Numbered from the stretch's first letter, positions 8,053-16,889 are shown. The stretch: 64,000 bases of DNA from Lactonifactor longoviformis DSM 17459 (GCF_900129135.1 NZ_FQVI01000003.1:124001-188000), one strand, 5' to 3'. A program made the numbers and translations. Notes: generated by a model from the letters alone, not told the origin.

Positions 8053-9624
8053 ATGCAGGGATATCAACTAAAGATAATCATTAAGAACAGCAAGCCGCCT
8101 ATCTGGAGAAGGACGGCAGTTCCCGGGGACATCACCTTTGGGCAGCTGCACCGTGTGATACAGGCCGTGTACGGCTGGAAGGACAGTAAACCTTATATAT
8201 TTGAGATTCCTCAGAAAAAGATAAAGATCGGTCCGGCAGAGGACCAGGCAATTGCCCCTTGGCTTCAGAACCATAAATGGATCCGTTATACCTACGGTTC
8301 GGAGAATGCGTGGGAACACAGAGTGGAAATAGAAAAAGAAGTGGATGATGCATTGGGTTATCCCCGGGTGGATAAATATAAAGGCGGAAATCTGCCGGAA
8401 GACTGCGGGGGGATTGCCGGGTACTATAAACTGCAGGAAAAGGGAATGGCTGGGGAAGAGGAGTACTCTCTGGAGGCGGTAAATCAGTACCTTGCCGAAC
8501 ACCTGGACTTTCATAAAAACAGCGGGGCTTCTGGGGAAACTGGCGAGTATACCATGGCACAGTGGCTGATGGAGGCACATCCTGAGGAGTTGGAAGAGCT
8601 GGCAGAACTGAATCATCTGGCATCTTATAAAAACCTGACTAAGGAGGAATTGACGGTACGGCTGAAAGAACTTTTGCTTAACGAGGCCCATATGTCCCAG
8701 CTTCTGCTCTATGCAGGAGCAGACGAGTACAGAGTATTCCTGGAGCTTACGGCAGGCGAGCGCGGGGGACGGGCAGATTTGAATTTTGTATATCGCTCCC
8801 GTCTTCTGAGAAGCTGCTGCATTCTTACAAGGGATACCACCCTGGTAGTGCCTGAGGAAGTGAAGGCGCTCTGCCGGAAGATTATCACTCCGGAATTTGA
8901 GGCGAAACATGAAGAGATAGAAACTTTGAGGAAATACTGCAGCAGTGCCAGCTATCTGTATGGGGTGACCCCTGTTTCTCTTCTGACTAAATTATACAAT
9001 CAATATGAAGGAACCCGGCTTACGGAAGAAATCATGGGAACCCGGTGCATGGAACTGATGAATAACGGAGGGACTGTCACGGTAATCAATGATTCTATTG
9101 TGGCAAATGAGCTGCTGGAGCAGGACGCCTACCGAATGCTTTTGCTGCTTCAGGGGACAAAACCCTACTATATCCCCCCGGTTCGGGGACTCTTTCTTCA
9201 GTACGGCGTACTTTACGGGGAAGCCCCGGATCAAAACGGAAGGGAACTTATCCGGTATGTGAGGGAAGAGCTGGACGCAGGACAGGCCCAGGCAAACAGC
9301 TATTTTTACGAAGTCCAGGCACTGATACATAAAAATTATGAGATGGAAGATCTCATTGCAGCGGCCGCCAAGTATAATATTACTCCCGGCACAAAGGAAC
9401 AGCTGGCTGGTCTGTCAGAAAGACTCCGCAGTGTCTGGAACCATACCAGGCGTCTGGGGGATCGGGGATACACCCCTCTGGAGCTGGAAATACTTCAGAA
9501 AAAAACAGCGCTTTCGTCCGGAGCCGGCAAGCCGGGGCCGGTACAGAAGAGTCAGAAAATCTATCCCAACGATCCATGCCCCTGCGGAAGCGGCAGGAAA
9601 TACAAAAAGTGCTGCGGCAGGTAG
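8053..9624 (+). CDS. Plasmid pRiA4b ORF-3-like protein with C-terminal SEC-C zinc motif
   Basis: The first 170 residues form a PRiA4_ORF3-like domain (LKIIIKNSKPPIWRRTAV, FGQLHRVIQAVYGW, then the Tyr/Trp/Asp-rich GSENAWEHRVEIEKE). The protein ends in a SEC-C zinc-binding motif, NDPCPCGSGRKYKKCCGR. The ~330 residues between are mostly helical and not recognisable to me. The start at ATG 8053 has AAAAAAGGAG 8 nt upstream; an in-frame ATG at 8023 lies before that site. PRiA4_ORF3 proteins are common in Clostridia, often several per genome, with no well-established function. SEC-C motifs often mark proteins that contact nucleic acid or the ribosome. It has its own promoter and stands alone. Confidence 0.85.
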   Translation: MQGYQLKIIIKNSKPPIWRRTAVPGDITFGQLHRVIQAVYGWKDSKPYIFEIPQKKIKIGPAEDQAIAPWLQNHKWIRYTYGSENAWEHRVEIEKEVDDALGYPRVDKYKGGNLPEDCGGIAGYYKLQEKGMAGEEEYSLEAVNQYLAEHLDFHKNSGASGETGEYTMAQWLMEAHPEELEELAELNHLASYKNLTKEELTVRLKELLLNEAHMSQLLLYAGADEYRVFLELTAGERGGRADLNFVYRSRLLRSCCILTRDTTLVVPEEVKALCRKIITPEFEAKHEEIETLRKYCSSASYLYGVTPVSLLTKLYNQYEGTRLTEEIMGTRCMELMNNGGTVTVINDSIVANELLEQDAYRMLLLLQGTKPYYIPPVRGLFLQYGVLYGEAPDQNGRELIRYVREELDAGQAQANSYFYEVQALIHKNYEMEDLIAAAAKYNITPGTKEQLAGLSERLRSVWNHTRRLGDRGYTPLELEILQKKTALSSGAGKPGPVQKSQKIYPNDPCPCGSGRKYKKCCGR

Positions 9625-9646
9625 CTGCCCCTATTATATTTTATAT

Positions 9647-9675
9647 TTGAAAAATCTCAGCTTTTTCCTTATAAT
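9647..9675 (+). promoter_or_regulatory. Sigma-A promoter of the dpnM-dpnA operon
   Basis: The -35 is TTGAAA (9647-9652), the spacer exactly 17 bp and the -10 TATAAT (9670-9675), 42 bp before the dpnM ATG. Confidence 0.75.
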
Positions 9676-9716
9676 AGAGAAGTTAGGACTAAGTAATATA
9701 GAAAGTTGGAAGAGCC

Positions 9717-10544
9717 ATGAGCCATTCAAGTACACAGCCCTTTGTAAAATGGGCAGGGGGAAAAAGACAATTATTAGAGAAATTAAGATCACGGATGCCG
9801 TCTGCCTGCAAAAAGTACTACGAACCCTTTGTAGGAGGAGGGGCGCTGCTCTTTGACAGCAAGCCCGAACAGGCATTTATCAATGACATCAACCGTGAAT
9901 TGATGCATACCTACGAGGCGATCCGGGACTCCAGGGATGAATTTATCAGCCGGATGGAAGAGATGGATCGTGTCACCTGTACTAAGGAGTTTTATTACAA
10001 GACCAGAGGGCGCTACAATGAAAAGCTTTCCGGCGGTGAGTATGATGTAGAGATGGCAGTTCTGTTTGTGTATCTGAATAAGCACTGCTTTAATGGGCTG
10101 TACCGGGTGAATGCTAAGGGGTTGTTTAACGTACCCTGGAATCAGAAGATTTCGGGCAAATCCATTGATATTGAAAATATAAAAGGGGTTTCTTATTATC
10201 TGCAGAACGTGACCATTACCTGCCAGGACTTTGAGACAGCACTGGAAGGGGCAGAGGCTCAGGACTTTATTTATCTGGACAGCCCCTATGCGCCGCTGAA
10301 TCCCACTTCGTTTGAAGCATACACCAAGGAAGGATTTACCATTGAAGAGCACAGGCGGCTGGCAGAAGTCTTCCGCAGACTCACGGATAAAGGCTGCTAC
10401 TGTATGCTGACCAATCACAATACGGAGCTGATTCATGAATTATACGACGGGTTTTTCATGGAAGAGATTGATGTGAGGCGAGCCATTAATTCCAATGCCA
10501 GCAAGCGGGTCGGCAAGGAATTGATTATACGTAATTATCGGTAA
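9717..10544 (+). CDS. dpnM: DNA adenine methyltransferase, DpnM/Dam family (GATC)
   Basis: A D12-class N6-adenine methyltransferase predicted to methylate GATC. Motif I is PFVKWAGGKRQLL at residues 8-20, followed by YYEPFVGGGALLF. The catalytic motif IV reads DSPYAPL instead of the commoner DPPY; Ser at that place occurs in some members and probably does not abolish activity. The 275-residue length is usual for M1.DpnII. The next gene is a DpnA-type methylase, matching the order of the DpnII restriction-modification locus, but the DpnB endonuclease gene that should follow is absent. It may be an orphan pair serving genome protection or epigenetic control. Confidence 0.92.
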   Translation: MSHSSTQPFVKWAGGKRQLLEKLRSRMPSACKKYYEPFVGGGALLFDSKPEQAFINDINRELMHTYEAIRDSRDEFISRMEEMDRVTCTKEFYYKTRGRYNEKLSGGEYDVEMAVLFVYLNKHCFNGLYRVNAKGLFNVPWNQKISGKSIDIENIKGVSYYLQNVTITCQDFETALEGAEAQDFIYLDSPYAPLNPTSFEAYTKEGFTIEEHRRLAEVFRRLTDKGCYCMLTNHNTELIHELYDGFFMEEIDVRRAINSNASKRVGKELIIRNYR

Positions 10545-10614
10545 AGCAGACAGCGGGCAAATAACGATTCAACGGGCAGGCTTGGACATGTCCGGACAGA
10601 GAAGGAGAGTGGGG

Positions 10615-11421
10615 ATGGACAAACTGTTTCGCTCCAGTTTAAAACCAATTTATACAGAAGAACATATCATGCTGTATCAGGCAGACAGCCTGGAACTGCT
10701 GAAAAAGGGAATACCAGAGTCTGTGGATATGATTTTTGCAGATCCCCCTTATTTTCTCAGCAATGACGGAATTACCTGCAAGGGCGGTAAAATGGTATCT
10801 GTGAATAAAGGAAAATGGGATCAGTGTGATTCTGTTATGGACAAACACAATTTTAACCGCAGATGGATTCGATCCTGTAAAAAAATGCTGAAGGAAAACG
10901 GGAGTATCTGGATATCAGGGACTCTTCACAATATTTATTCCATCGGCATGGCGCTGGAGCAGGAGGGATTTAAAATCATTAATAATATTACCTGGCAGAA
11001 AACGAACCCGCCGCCGAACCTGGCATGCCGGTGCTTCACCCACTCCACAGAGACCATTCTCTGGGCGCAGAAGAATGAAAAAAAGGCCCGTCATCTCTTT
11101 AATTATGACGACATGAAGGAAATGAACGGGGGAAAGCAGATGAAGGATGTCTGGACAGGAAGCCTGACGAAGCCCTCTGAGAAGACATTCGGAAAGCATC
11201 CGACCCAGAAACCGGAGTATCTGCTGGAGCGCATAATACTTGCCTCAACCAAACCGGGAGATATGGTATTGGATCCGTTCTGCGGTTCCGGAACTACCGG
11301 AGTGGCCGCCAAGCGTCTGGGCCGCAGGTTCATCGGACTGGAACGGGAAGAGGAGTATCTGAGAATCAGCGAGAAGCGTCTGGAGGCAGCCAGGGAGAGG
11401 CAGGAGGACGGCCATGAGTAA
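10615..11421 (+). CDS. dpnA: DpnA-type DNA adenine methyltransferase (M2.DpnII-like)
   Basis: A beta-class amino-methyltransferase with the catalytic DPPY first (MIFADPPYFLSNDG) and the AdoMet-binding DPFCGSGTTG near the C-terminus. In the DpnII system this second enzyme can methylate single-stranded GATC. Stretches such as SLHNIYS-like TLHNIYSIGMALEQEGFK, NITWQKTNP, FTHSTETILWA and KHPTQKPEYLLERIILAST match that subfamily as I know it. ATG 10615 is preceded by GAAGGAGAG at good spacing; an in-frame TTG at 10582 lies upstream of that site. The gene overlaps the next one, a lipoprotein, by 8 bp where dpnB would be expected. Confidence 0.92.
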   Translation: MDKLFRSSLKPIYTEEHIMLYQADSLELLKKGIPESVDMIFADPPYFLSNDGITCKGGKMVSVNKGKWDQCDSVMDKHNFNRRWIRSCKKMLKENGSIWISGTLHNIYSIGMALEQEGFKIINNITWQKTNPPPNLACRCFTHSTETILWAQKNEKKARHLFNYDDMKEMNGGKQMKDVWTGSLTKPSEKTFGKHPTQKPEYLLERIILASTKPGDMVLDPFCGSGTTGVAAKRLGRRFIGLEREEEYLRISEKRLEAARERQEDGHE

Positions 11422-11944
11422 AAAGATTACATTCTGGTTACTGGCAGTGAGTATGTTCTGCCTGCTGGCCGGGTGTCAGGGGAAGGAAGAGAAGACCAGA
11501 GAATATATAAATAAGGGGAATACATTTTCCGTCACAGTCCCGGGGGAATGGAAGATAACAGAGACAAATAATGAGGACCACCTGGTGCTGGACAACGAGG
11601 ACCAGTCTCTAAGTATCCTGATACAGCGTTTTCCCCAGGAAGGGCTGGAGGAAGAAGACGGCAGCGGACTGGAGGACTTTATGACAGCGTATAAAAGTCA
11701 GGTGATCCCGGACCTGGCGGCGGCAGGACCAGAGTCGGAAGGGGATGCAGCGCTGGAGGAAATGAAGCATGCCAGAGAAGAGGAATATAAGATGACCCAA
11801 TCAGGCAAAGTCTTCAAGGCTTATATCTTATATGTGGAATCTGATGTGGCATATTACAGTGTGGCAGTCACAGGAACCCGGGAATCTTACGATCCGGATA
11901 TTGATAAGCTGAAAACAGCAGTAAAAACATTGAGAGAGCTATAA
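11414..11944 (+). CDS. Small secreted lipoprotein, PsbP/DUF-like
   Basis: It begins with a lipoprotein signal: MSKKITF, a hydrophobic stretch, and the lipobox LLAGC with Cys21. The mature ~155 residues have an alternating beta pattern (NTFSVTVPGEWKITETN, SILIQRFP, YYSVAVTG) reminiscent of PsbP-like or other small stress-type lipoproteins, but I cannot assign a family firmly. AGGAGG lies 6 nt before the ATG, inside the end of dpnA; the 8-bp overlap means translation is coupled with the methylases. It is acidic in the middle (EEEDGSGLEDF). It occupies the place of the restriction endonuclease gene, which may reflect loss or exchange. Function unknown. Confidence 0.75.
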   Translation: MSKKITFWLLAVSMFCLLAGCQGKEEKTREYINKGNTFSVTVPGEWKITETNNEDHLVLDNEDQSLSILIQRFPQEGLEEEDGSGLEDFMTAYKSQVIPDLAAAGPESEGDAALEEMKHAREEEYKMTQSGKVFKAYILYVESDVAYYSVAVTGTRESYDPDIDKLKTAVKTLREL

Positions 11945-11952
11945 TTACCGGG

Positions 11953-11980
11953 TTGACTTAAGAATAAAAAGTGATATAAT
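11953..11980 (+). promoter_or_regulatory. Sigma-A promoter of the T-box/thrS transcript
   Basis: TTGACT (11953-11958), a 16-bp spacer and TATAAT (11975-11980). Transcription would start just before the T-box leader. Confidence 0.8.
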
Positions 11981-11987
11981 GATCCCA

Positions 11988-12288
11988 GAATATAAGAAAA
12001 GCTATGAAGGAAAGAGTAACTCATAGGATGCATACAGAGAGAGCGGCACATCGGTGGAAGCTGCTTATGCAAAATATCAGTGAAGACCACTCCTGGATGT
12101 TCTGCAGGATGCAGAAGATCAGCTGCGTATGAATACAGAAGTTTTCTGTTAAGTATGGCCGTATGCCTGCGTTAAAGGCTAGGATTTGATGGAATCCGAA
12201 AGTGAAAAGTTAAGGTGGAACCGTGCATTTCGTAATAGTATGCACCCTTAGAACTGTACAATTGTGCAGCTCTAAGGGTGCTTTTCTT
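11988..12288 (+). ncRNA. T-box riboswitch, threonyl type, with terminator
   Basis: A tRNA-sensing leader that lets transcription continue when uncharged tRNA-Thr accumulates. Visible parts are the AGAGA-type segment near 12031-12039, the Stem I distal region, a likely specifier ACC codon (Thr) at 12086-12088 within GTGAAGACCACTCC, and the T-box core AAGGTGGAACCGTGC at 12212-12226. In the core, TGGA should pair with an acceptor end UCCA, so the discriminator base would be U, as in Gram-positive tRNA-Thr. The terminator has an 11-bp stem (12242-12252 with 12271-12281) followed by TTTTCTT. Specifier position was placed by eye. Confidence 0.92.
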
Positions 12289-12354
12289 ATATCGGTAACG
12301 TGTCTTTCTGCGCAGAGGGCAGTTCAAAAATAAAAGAATAGGAGACAGTATAGT

Positions 12355-14235
12355 ATGAGGATAACATTAAAAGACGGAACTGTAAAAGTATATGAGGGGC
12401 CGGTGACACTTGAAGCGCTGGCCGGGGATCTTTCAGAGAGGCTGAGACAGCATGCAGTGGCAGGGCTGGTAGACGGAACACTGACAGATCTGAGAGAAGT
12501 GCTGACTGCAGACTGCAGTGTGGAGATCCTGACGTTTCAGGATGAGAGGGGCAGGGAGGTCTTCCGCCATACCACCGCACATATTCTGGCGCAGGCAGTG
12601 AAGCGGCTGTATCCGGAGACTAAGCTGGCCATTGGGCCTGCCATCGCGGATGGCTTTTATTATGATTTTGACAGAGAAGTCCCCTTTTCCCAGGAAGAGC
12701 TTATGCTGCTGGAAAAGGAAATGCAGAGGATTGTAAAGGAAGGGTATAAGATCACACGATTTACCCTTACCAGGGAGGAAGCGCTTCAGCTGGCAGCAGC
12801 CCGGGGAGAAGACTATAAAAAGGAACTGATAGAGGAGCTCCCGGAGGGAGAACCTATCCGTTTTTATCAGCAGGGGGAATATGTTGACTTGTGCGCAGGC
12901 CCTCATCTGATGAGCGTAGCACCCGTAAAAGCCTTCCATCTGACAAAAGTGGCAGGAGCTTATTGGAGAGGCAGCGAGAAGAACAAGATGCTCACCAGAA
13001 TCTATGGCACTTCATTTCCCAAAAAAGCAGAGCTGAAGGCGTATCTGGAACAGATGGAGGAGGCAAAGAAAAGAGATCACAGAAAATTGGGGAAAGAATT
13101 AGGACTTTTTACATTTATGGAGGAAGGACCGGGATTTCCATTCTTTCTGCCAAAGGGAATGGTATTGAAGAATGTGCTTCTTGACTATTGGAGAGACATC
13201 CACCGAAGGGAAGGGTATGTGGAAATATCTACCCCTGTGATGCTGAACAAAAGCCTCTGGGAAACATCGGGCCATTGGGAACACTATAAGGAAAATATGT
13301 ATACTACAACGATTGATGACGAGGAGTACGCCATCAAACCTATGAATTGTCCGGGAGGTATGCTGGTCTATCAGTCAGAGCCCCGTTCCTACCGGGATCT
13401 TCCTATGCGGATTGGTGAGCTGGGACTGGTACACCGCCATGAGAAATCAGGTGCTCTCCACGGCCTGATGCGGGTGCGGTGTTTTACCCAGGATGATGCC
13501 CATATTTTTATGACAAAAGATCAGATCCTGCCGGAGATAAAGGGAGTAGTCCGCCTGATTGATCAGGTATATTCCCAATTTGGATTCAAATATCATGTGG
13601 AGCTTTCTACAAGGCCAGAGGACAGTATGGGAAGTGATGAGGACTGGGAGGATGCTACCAGGGGGCTGGAAAGGGCCCTGGAGGAGATGGAGATTCCCTA
13701 CCAGGTAAATGAGGGGGACGGGGCTTTTTATGGGCCGAAGATTGACTTTCATCTGGAAGACTCAATCGGGAGAACATGGCAGTGCGGTACCATACAGCTG
13801 GACTTTCAGCTGCCTTTGCGGTTTCAGGCAGAATACACGGGGGAGGATGGACAGAAGCACCGTCCCATTATGATTCACAGGGTGGTGTTTGGCTCTGTGG
13901 AGCGTTTTATAGGGATTCTCACAGAGCACTTTGCAGGAAAATTTCCTTTCTGGCTGTCACCGGTGCAGGTGAAGATTCTCCCGGTATCCAGAAAACACAG
14001 TGCTTATGCCGGGAATATTCTGGAGCAGCTTAAAAACCATGGCCTCCGGGCAAAGATGGATCTGAGGGATGAAAAGATAGGTTATAAGATCAGAGAGGCC
14101 CAGCTGGAAAAGATTCCGTATATGATAGTTGTGGGAGAGCGTGAGGAAACAGACAGAACTATAGCGCTTAGAAGCAGGGAGGAAGGAGACCTGGGACGTA
14201 TGACGCTGGAGGAGTTCCTGGAACGCAGCCTATAA
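12355..14235 (+). CDS. thrS: Threonine-tRNA ligase
   Basis: Charges tRNA-Thr in the cytoplasm. Domains in order: an N-terminal TGS domain (residues 1-60), the tRNA-SAD editing domain with HTTAHILAQAVKRLYP and later DLCAGPHL, the class II catalytic core from about residue 245 with FPFFLPKGM (motif 1 region), the zinc-site segment MNCPGGM and the motif 2 region LVHRHEKSGALHGLMRVR, and motif 3 (MIHRVVFGSVERFIGILTEH). A C-terminal anticodon-binding domain ends the protein. At 626 residues it is close to the usual 640. It is expressed through the threonyl T-box leader directly upstream; AGGAG lies 10 nt before the ATG. Confidence 0.97.
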   Translation: MRITLKDGTVKVYEGPVTLEALAGDLSERLRQHAVAGLVDGTLTDLREVLTADCSVEILTFQDERGREVFRHTTAHILAQAVKRLYPETKLAIGPAIADGFYYDFDREVPFSQEELMLLEKEMQRIVKEGYKITRFTLTREEALQLAAARGEDYKKELIEELPEGEPIRFYQQGEYVDLCAGPHLMSVAPVKAFHLTKVAGAYWRGSEKNKMLTRIYGTSFPKKAELKAYLEQMEEAKKRDHRKLGKELGLFTFMEEGPGFPFFLPKGMVLKNVLLDYWRDIHRREGYVEISTPVMLNKSLWETSGHWEHYKENMYTTTIDDEEYAIKPMNCPGGMLVYQSEPRSYRDLPMRIGELGLVHRHEKSGALHGLMRVRCFTQDDAHIFMTKDQILPEIKGVVRLIDQVYSQFGFKYHVELSTRPEDSMGSDEDWEDATRGLERALEEMEIPYQVNEGDGAFYGPKIDFHLEDSIGRTWQCGTIQLDFQLPLRFQAEYTGEDGQKHRPIMIHRVVFGSVERFIGILTEHFAGKFPFWLSPVQVKILPVSRKHSAYAGNILEQLKNHGLRAKMDLRDEKIGYKIREAQLEKIPYMIVVGEREETDRTIALRSREEGDLGRMTLEEFLERSL

Positions 14236-14252
14236 TCCGACAAGAAAATCCT

Positions 14253-14280
14253 TTTACTTCACCCGGGTTTATATTATAAT
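14253..14280 (+). promoter_or_regulatory. Promoter of the CofE-like/guaA-like operon
   Basis: TTTACT (14253-14258), a 16-bp spacer and TATAAT (14275-14280), 40 bp before the start codon. Confidence 0.65.
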
Positions 14281-14320
14281 TAGTCTGTATGTTAAAATAA
14301 ATATAGGGAGAGGTTTTTCT

Positions 14321-15511
14321 ATGGAACGAAAAGTAGGAACCATCTCAAGAGGAATCCGCTGCCCGATTATCCGGGAAGGGGATCCCCTTGGTGATATTGT
14401 AGTAAAGAGCGTACTGGACGCAGGAGAGAGTGAAGGATTTTCCCTGAGAGACAGGGATGTGATTGCCGTGACAGAATCTGTGGTTGCCCGTTCTCAGGGA
14501 AACTATGCTTCTGTGGAGGCCATTGCAGAGGATGTAAGGCAGAAGCTGGGAGGAAAAACGATAGGAGTCATCTTCCCTATCTTATCCAGAAACCGTTTTG
14601 CGGTATGTCTGAAGGGGATTGCAAAAGGGGCGGAAAAAGTAGTCCTTATGCTGAGTTATCCCAGTGATGAAGTAGGGAATGAACTGGTATCTCTGGACAA
14701 GCTGGATGAGGCCGGCGTAAATCCCTACAGTGATGTGCTGACACTGGAACAGTACAGAGAGCTGTTTGGAGAGAACAAGCATCCTTTCACAGGCGTTGAC
14801 TATGTGGCATATTACAGTGAGATTATCCGGGAGGCCGGGGCACAGGTGGAGGTGATCTTTGCCAACAATCCAAAAGAGATTTTATCTTATGCAGACAGTG
14901 TTCTGTGCTGTGACATTCATTCCCGGGAGCGTACCAAACGAATTCTCAGACAGGCTGGGGCAAAGGCTGTGTGCGGTCTGGATGACATTCTTACGGCGCC
15001 GGTGGATGGAAGCGGCTGTAATGAGAGATACGGACTTTTGGGCTCTAATAAATCAACAGAAGATACCGTAAAACTGTTCCCCAGAGAGTGTAAGAGTCTG
15101 GTAGAAGAGATACAGGACAAGGTTCTCAAAGCAACAGGCAAATGTGTGGAGGTTATGGTATATGGTGACGGAGCCTTCAAGGATCCCGTAGGAAAGATAT
15201 GGGAACTGGCGGATCCCTGTGTCTCCGTAGCCCACACACCTGGTCTTGAGGGAACCCCGAATGAAGTAAAACTAAAATATCTGGCAGACAATGATTTCAG
15301 GGAACTGTCCGGGGAGGCCCTGAAGGAAGCTATATCCGGGAGGATCAAAGAAAAGGGCGATAATCTTGTGGGAGATATGGCGTCTCAGGGAACCACACCC
15401 AGACGTCTTACGGATCTCATAGGTTCTCTCTGTGATTTGACCAGCGGCTCAGGGGATAAAGGTACCCCCGTAATTCTGGTACAGGGTTACTTTGACAATT
15501 TTACGAATTAG
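14321..15511 (+). CDS. CofE-like coenzyme F420-0:L-glutamate ligase family protein
   Basis: The family catalyses GTP- or UTP-driven amide bond formation between a carboxylate and glutamate in F420-making archaea and actinobacteria. Here the N-terminal part (IRCPIIREGDPLGDIVVKSV, then LRDRDVIAVTESVVARSQGNY) matches that fold. At 396 residues it is much longer than the ~250 of archaeal CofE. F420 is not expected in this kind of organism and no other F420 gene is in the window, so the true product is probably different. GGGAGAGG precedes the ATG. It is followed after 20 bp by a GMP-synthase-like gene with AAGGAG, so the two form an operon. A ligase acting on another acid is possible; substrate unknown. 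Confidence 0.72.
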   Translation: MERKVGTISRGIRCPIIREGDPLGDIVVKSVLDAGESEGFSLRDRDVIAVTESVVARSQGNYASVEAIAEDVRQKLGGKTIGVIFPILSRNRFAVCLKGIAKGAEKVVLMLSYPSDEVGNELVSLDKLDEAGVNPYSDVLTLEQYRELFGENKHPFTGVDYVAYYSEIIREAGAQVEVIFANNPKEILSYADSVLCCDIHSRERTKRILRQAGAKAVCGLDDILTAPVDGSGCNERYGLLGSNKSTEDTVKLFPRECKSLVEEIQDKVLKATGKCVEVMVYGDGAFKDPVGKIWELADPCVSVAHTPGLEGTPNEVKLKYLADNDFRELSGEALKEAISGRIKEKGDNLVGDMASQGTTPRRLTDLIGSLCDLTSGSGDKGTPVILVQGYFDNFTN

Positions 15512-15531
15512 GATAAGGAGATAAATTAGGG

Positions 15532-16824
15532 ATGAAACAGGATATGATAGTTATCTTAGACTTGGGAAGCACAGAGAATACCACACTTGCGAGGGCTATC
15601 CGTGACCTGGGGGTGTACAGCGAGATTCACCCTCATGATATCACTGCCCGTGAGCTCAAGGAGCTGGAAAATGTAAAAGGCATTATACTGAACGGCGGTG
15701 AAAACCGGGTGGTGGACGGCCAGGCCATTGACGTGCTGCCAGAGATTTACGGCTGCGGATATCCGGTTGCTGCCATTGATCACCAGGCAGCACAGTGTGA
15801 GACAAAGCTGGAAGCACTGCCGGATACAAACTGGCTGAAAGAATTTTTGTTCAACGTCTGCAAAGCAGAGCCTAACTGGAATATGAAGAACTTTGTGGAG
15901 GATCAGGTGGAACTGGTACGGCGCCAGGTGGGGGACAAAAAGGTATTGCTTGCACTCTCCGGCGGGGTGGATTCTTCTGTTGTGGCGGCCCTTCTTCTCA
16001 AGGCCATCGGACAGCAGCTTGTGTGTGTCCATGTAAACCACGGTCTTATGAGAAAAGGGGAATCTGAAAGCGTTGTCTCCGTCTTCCGGGATCAGCTGAG
16101 CGCTAACCTTGTATACGTAGATGCCACTGAGCGGTTCCTTGGAAAACTGGCCGGTGTTGCAGATCCTGAGGAGAAAAGAAAAATTATCGGAAGCGAATTC
16201 ATCCGTGTCTTTGAAGAAGAGGCCAGAAAACAAGAGGGAATTGACTTCCTGGGGCAGGGGACCATTTATCCGGATATTATAGAAAGCGGTACCAAAACCG
16301 CAAAAATGGTGAAGTCACACCACAATGTGGGCGGTCTGCCGGAAGATATGAAATTTGAGCTGGTAGAACCCCTGAAACAGCTTTTTAAGGACGAGGTGCG
16401 CGCCTGCGGCCTGGAGCTGGGGCTTCCTGACTCCATGGTCTTCCGTCAGCCGTTCCCCGGACCGGGACTGGGCGTGCGGTGTCTGGGCGCTATCACCAGA
16501 GAGCGTCTGGAGGCTGTCCGGGAAGCAGATGCGATTCTACGGGAGGAGTTTGAAAACGCAGGCCTGAACAAAAAAGTATGGCAGTACTTTACCATAGTTC
16601 CGGACTTCAAGTCTGTGGGAGTAAAGGATAATGCCAGATGCTTTGAGTACCCAGTGATTATCCGTGCAGTGAATACTGTGGATGCCATGACAGCTACCAT
16701 AGAACAGGTAGAGTGGCCGGTGCTTCTGAGGATTACAGACCGTATCCTGAAGGAAGTGGAGAATGTAAACAGAGTCTGCTATGATCTTTCTCCCAAGCCC
16801 ACAGCCACTATAGAGTGGGAATAA
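15532..16824 (+). CDS. guaA: GMP synthase with degenerate, shortened glutaminase domain
   Basis: Makes GMP from XMP, ATP and an ammonia source. The ATP-pyrophosphatase half is intact: P-loop SGGVDSS (residues 143-149), HHNVGGLP, RQPFPGPGLG, and the C-terminal dimer domain ending KPTATIEWE. The N-terminal class I glutamine amidotransferase domain is reduced to ~100 residues. Where GMP synthases have P-x-L-G-I-C-Y-G-M-Q, this one reads PVAAIDHQAA, with Asp83 in the place of the nucleophile Cys. The following ~80 residues that carry the catalytic His and Glu are missing. Total length is 430 against the usual 510-525. It should therefore depend on free ammonia or on a separate glutaminase. Alternatively it serves another amidation, given the CofE-like ligase in the same operon. 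Confidence 0.9.
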   Translation: MKQDMIVILDLGSTENTTLARAIRDLGVYSEIHPHDITARELKELENVKGIILNGGENRVVDGQAIDVLPEIYGCGYPVAAIDHQAAQCETKLEALPDTNWLKEFLFNVCKAEPNWNMKNFVEDQVELVRRQVGDKKVLLALSGGVDSSVVAALLLKAIGQQLVCVHVNHGLMRKGESESVVSVFRDQLSANLVYVDATERFLGKLAGVADPEEKRKIIGSEFIRVFEEEARKQEGIDFLGQGTIYPDIIESGTKTAKMVKSHHNVGGLPEDMKFELVEPLKQLFKDEVRACGLELGLPDSMVFRQPFPGPGLGVRCLGAITRERLEAVREADAILREEFENAGLNKKVWQYFTIVPDFKSVGVKDNARCFEYPVIIRAVNTVDAMTATIEQVEWPVLLRITDRILKEVENVNRVCYDLSPKPTATIEWE

Positions 16825-16854
16825 GGCCTGATATGGCTGATTAATAAGAAAACC

Positions 16855-16889
16855 GGGGCCGGCTGGAATGTTTTCCTGCCGGTCCCTTT
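16855..16889 (+). terminator. Probable terminator after the guaA-like gene
   Basis: A 9-bp GC-rich stem with one G-T pair (16855-16863 with 16878-16886) and a short TTT. The weak T run makes it less than certain. Confidence 0.5.

Noticed and set aside
8053-9624. PRiA4_ORF3 gene as a sign of an integrated plasmid
   Set aside because: The domain is common on clostridial chromosomes, and no replication, integrase or transfer gene is near.
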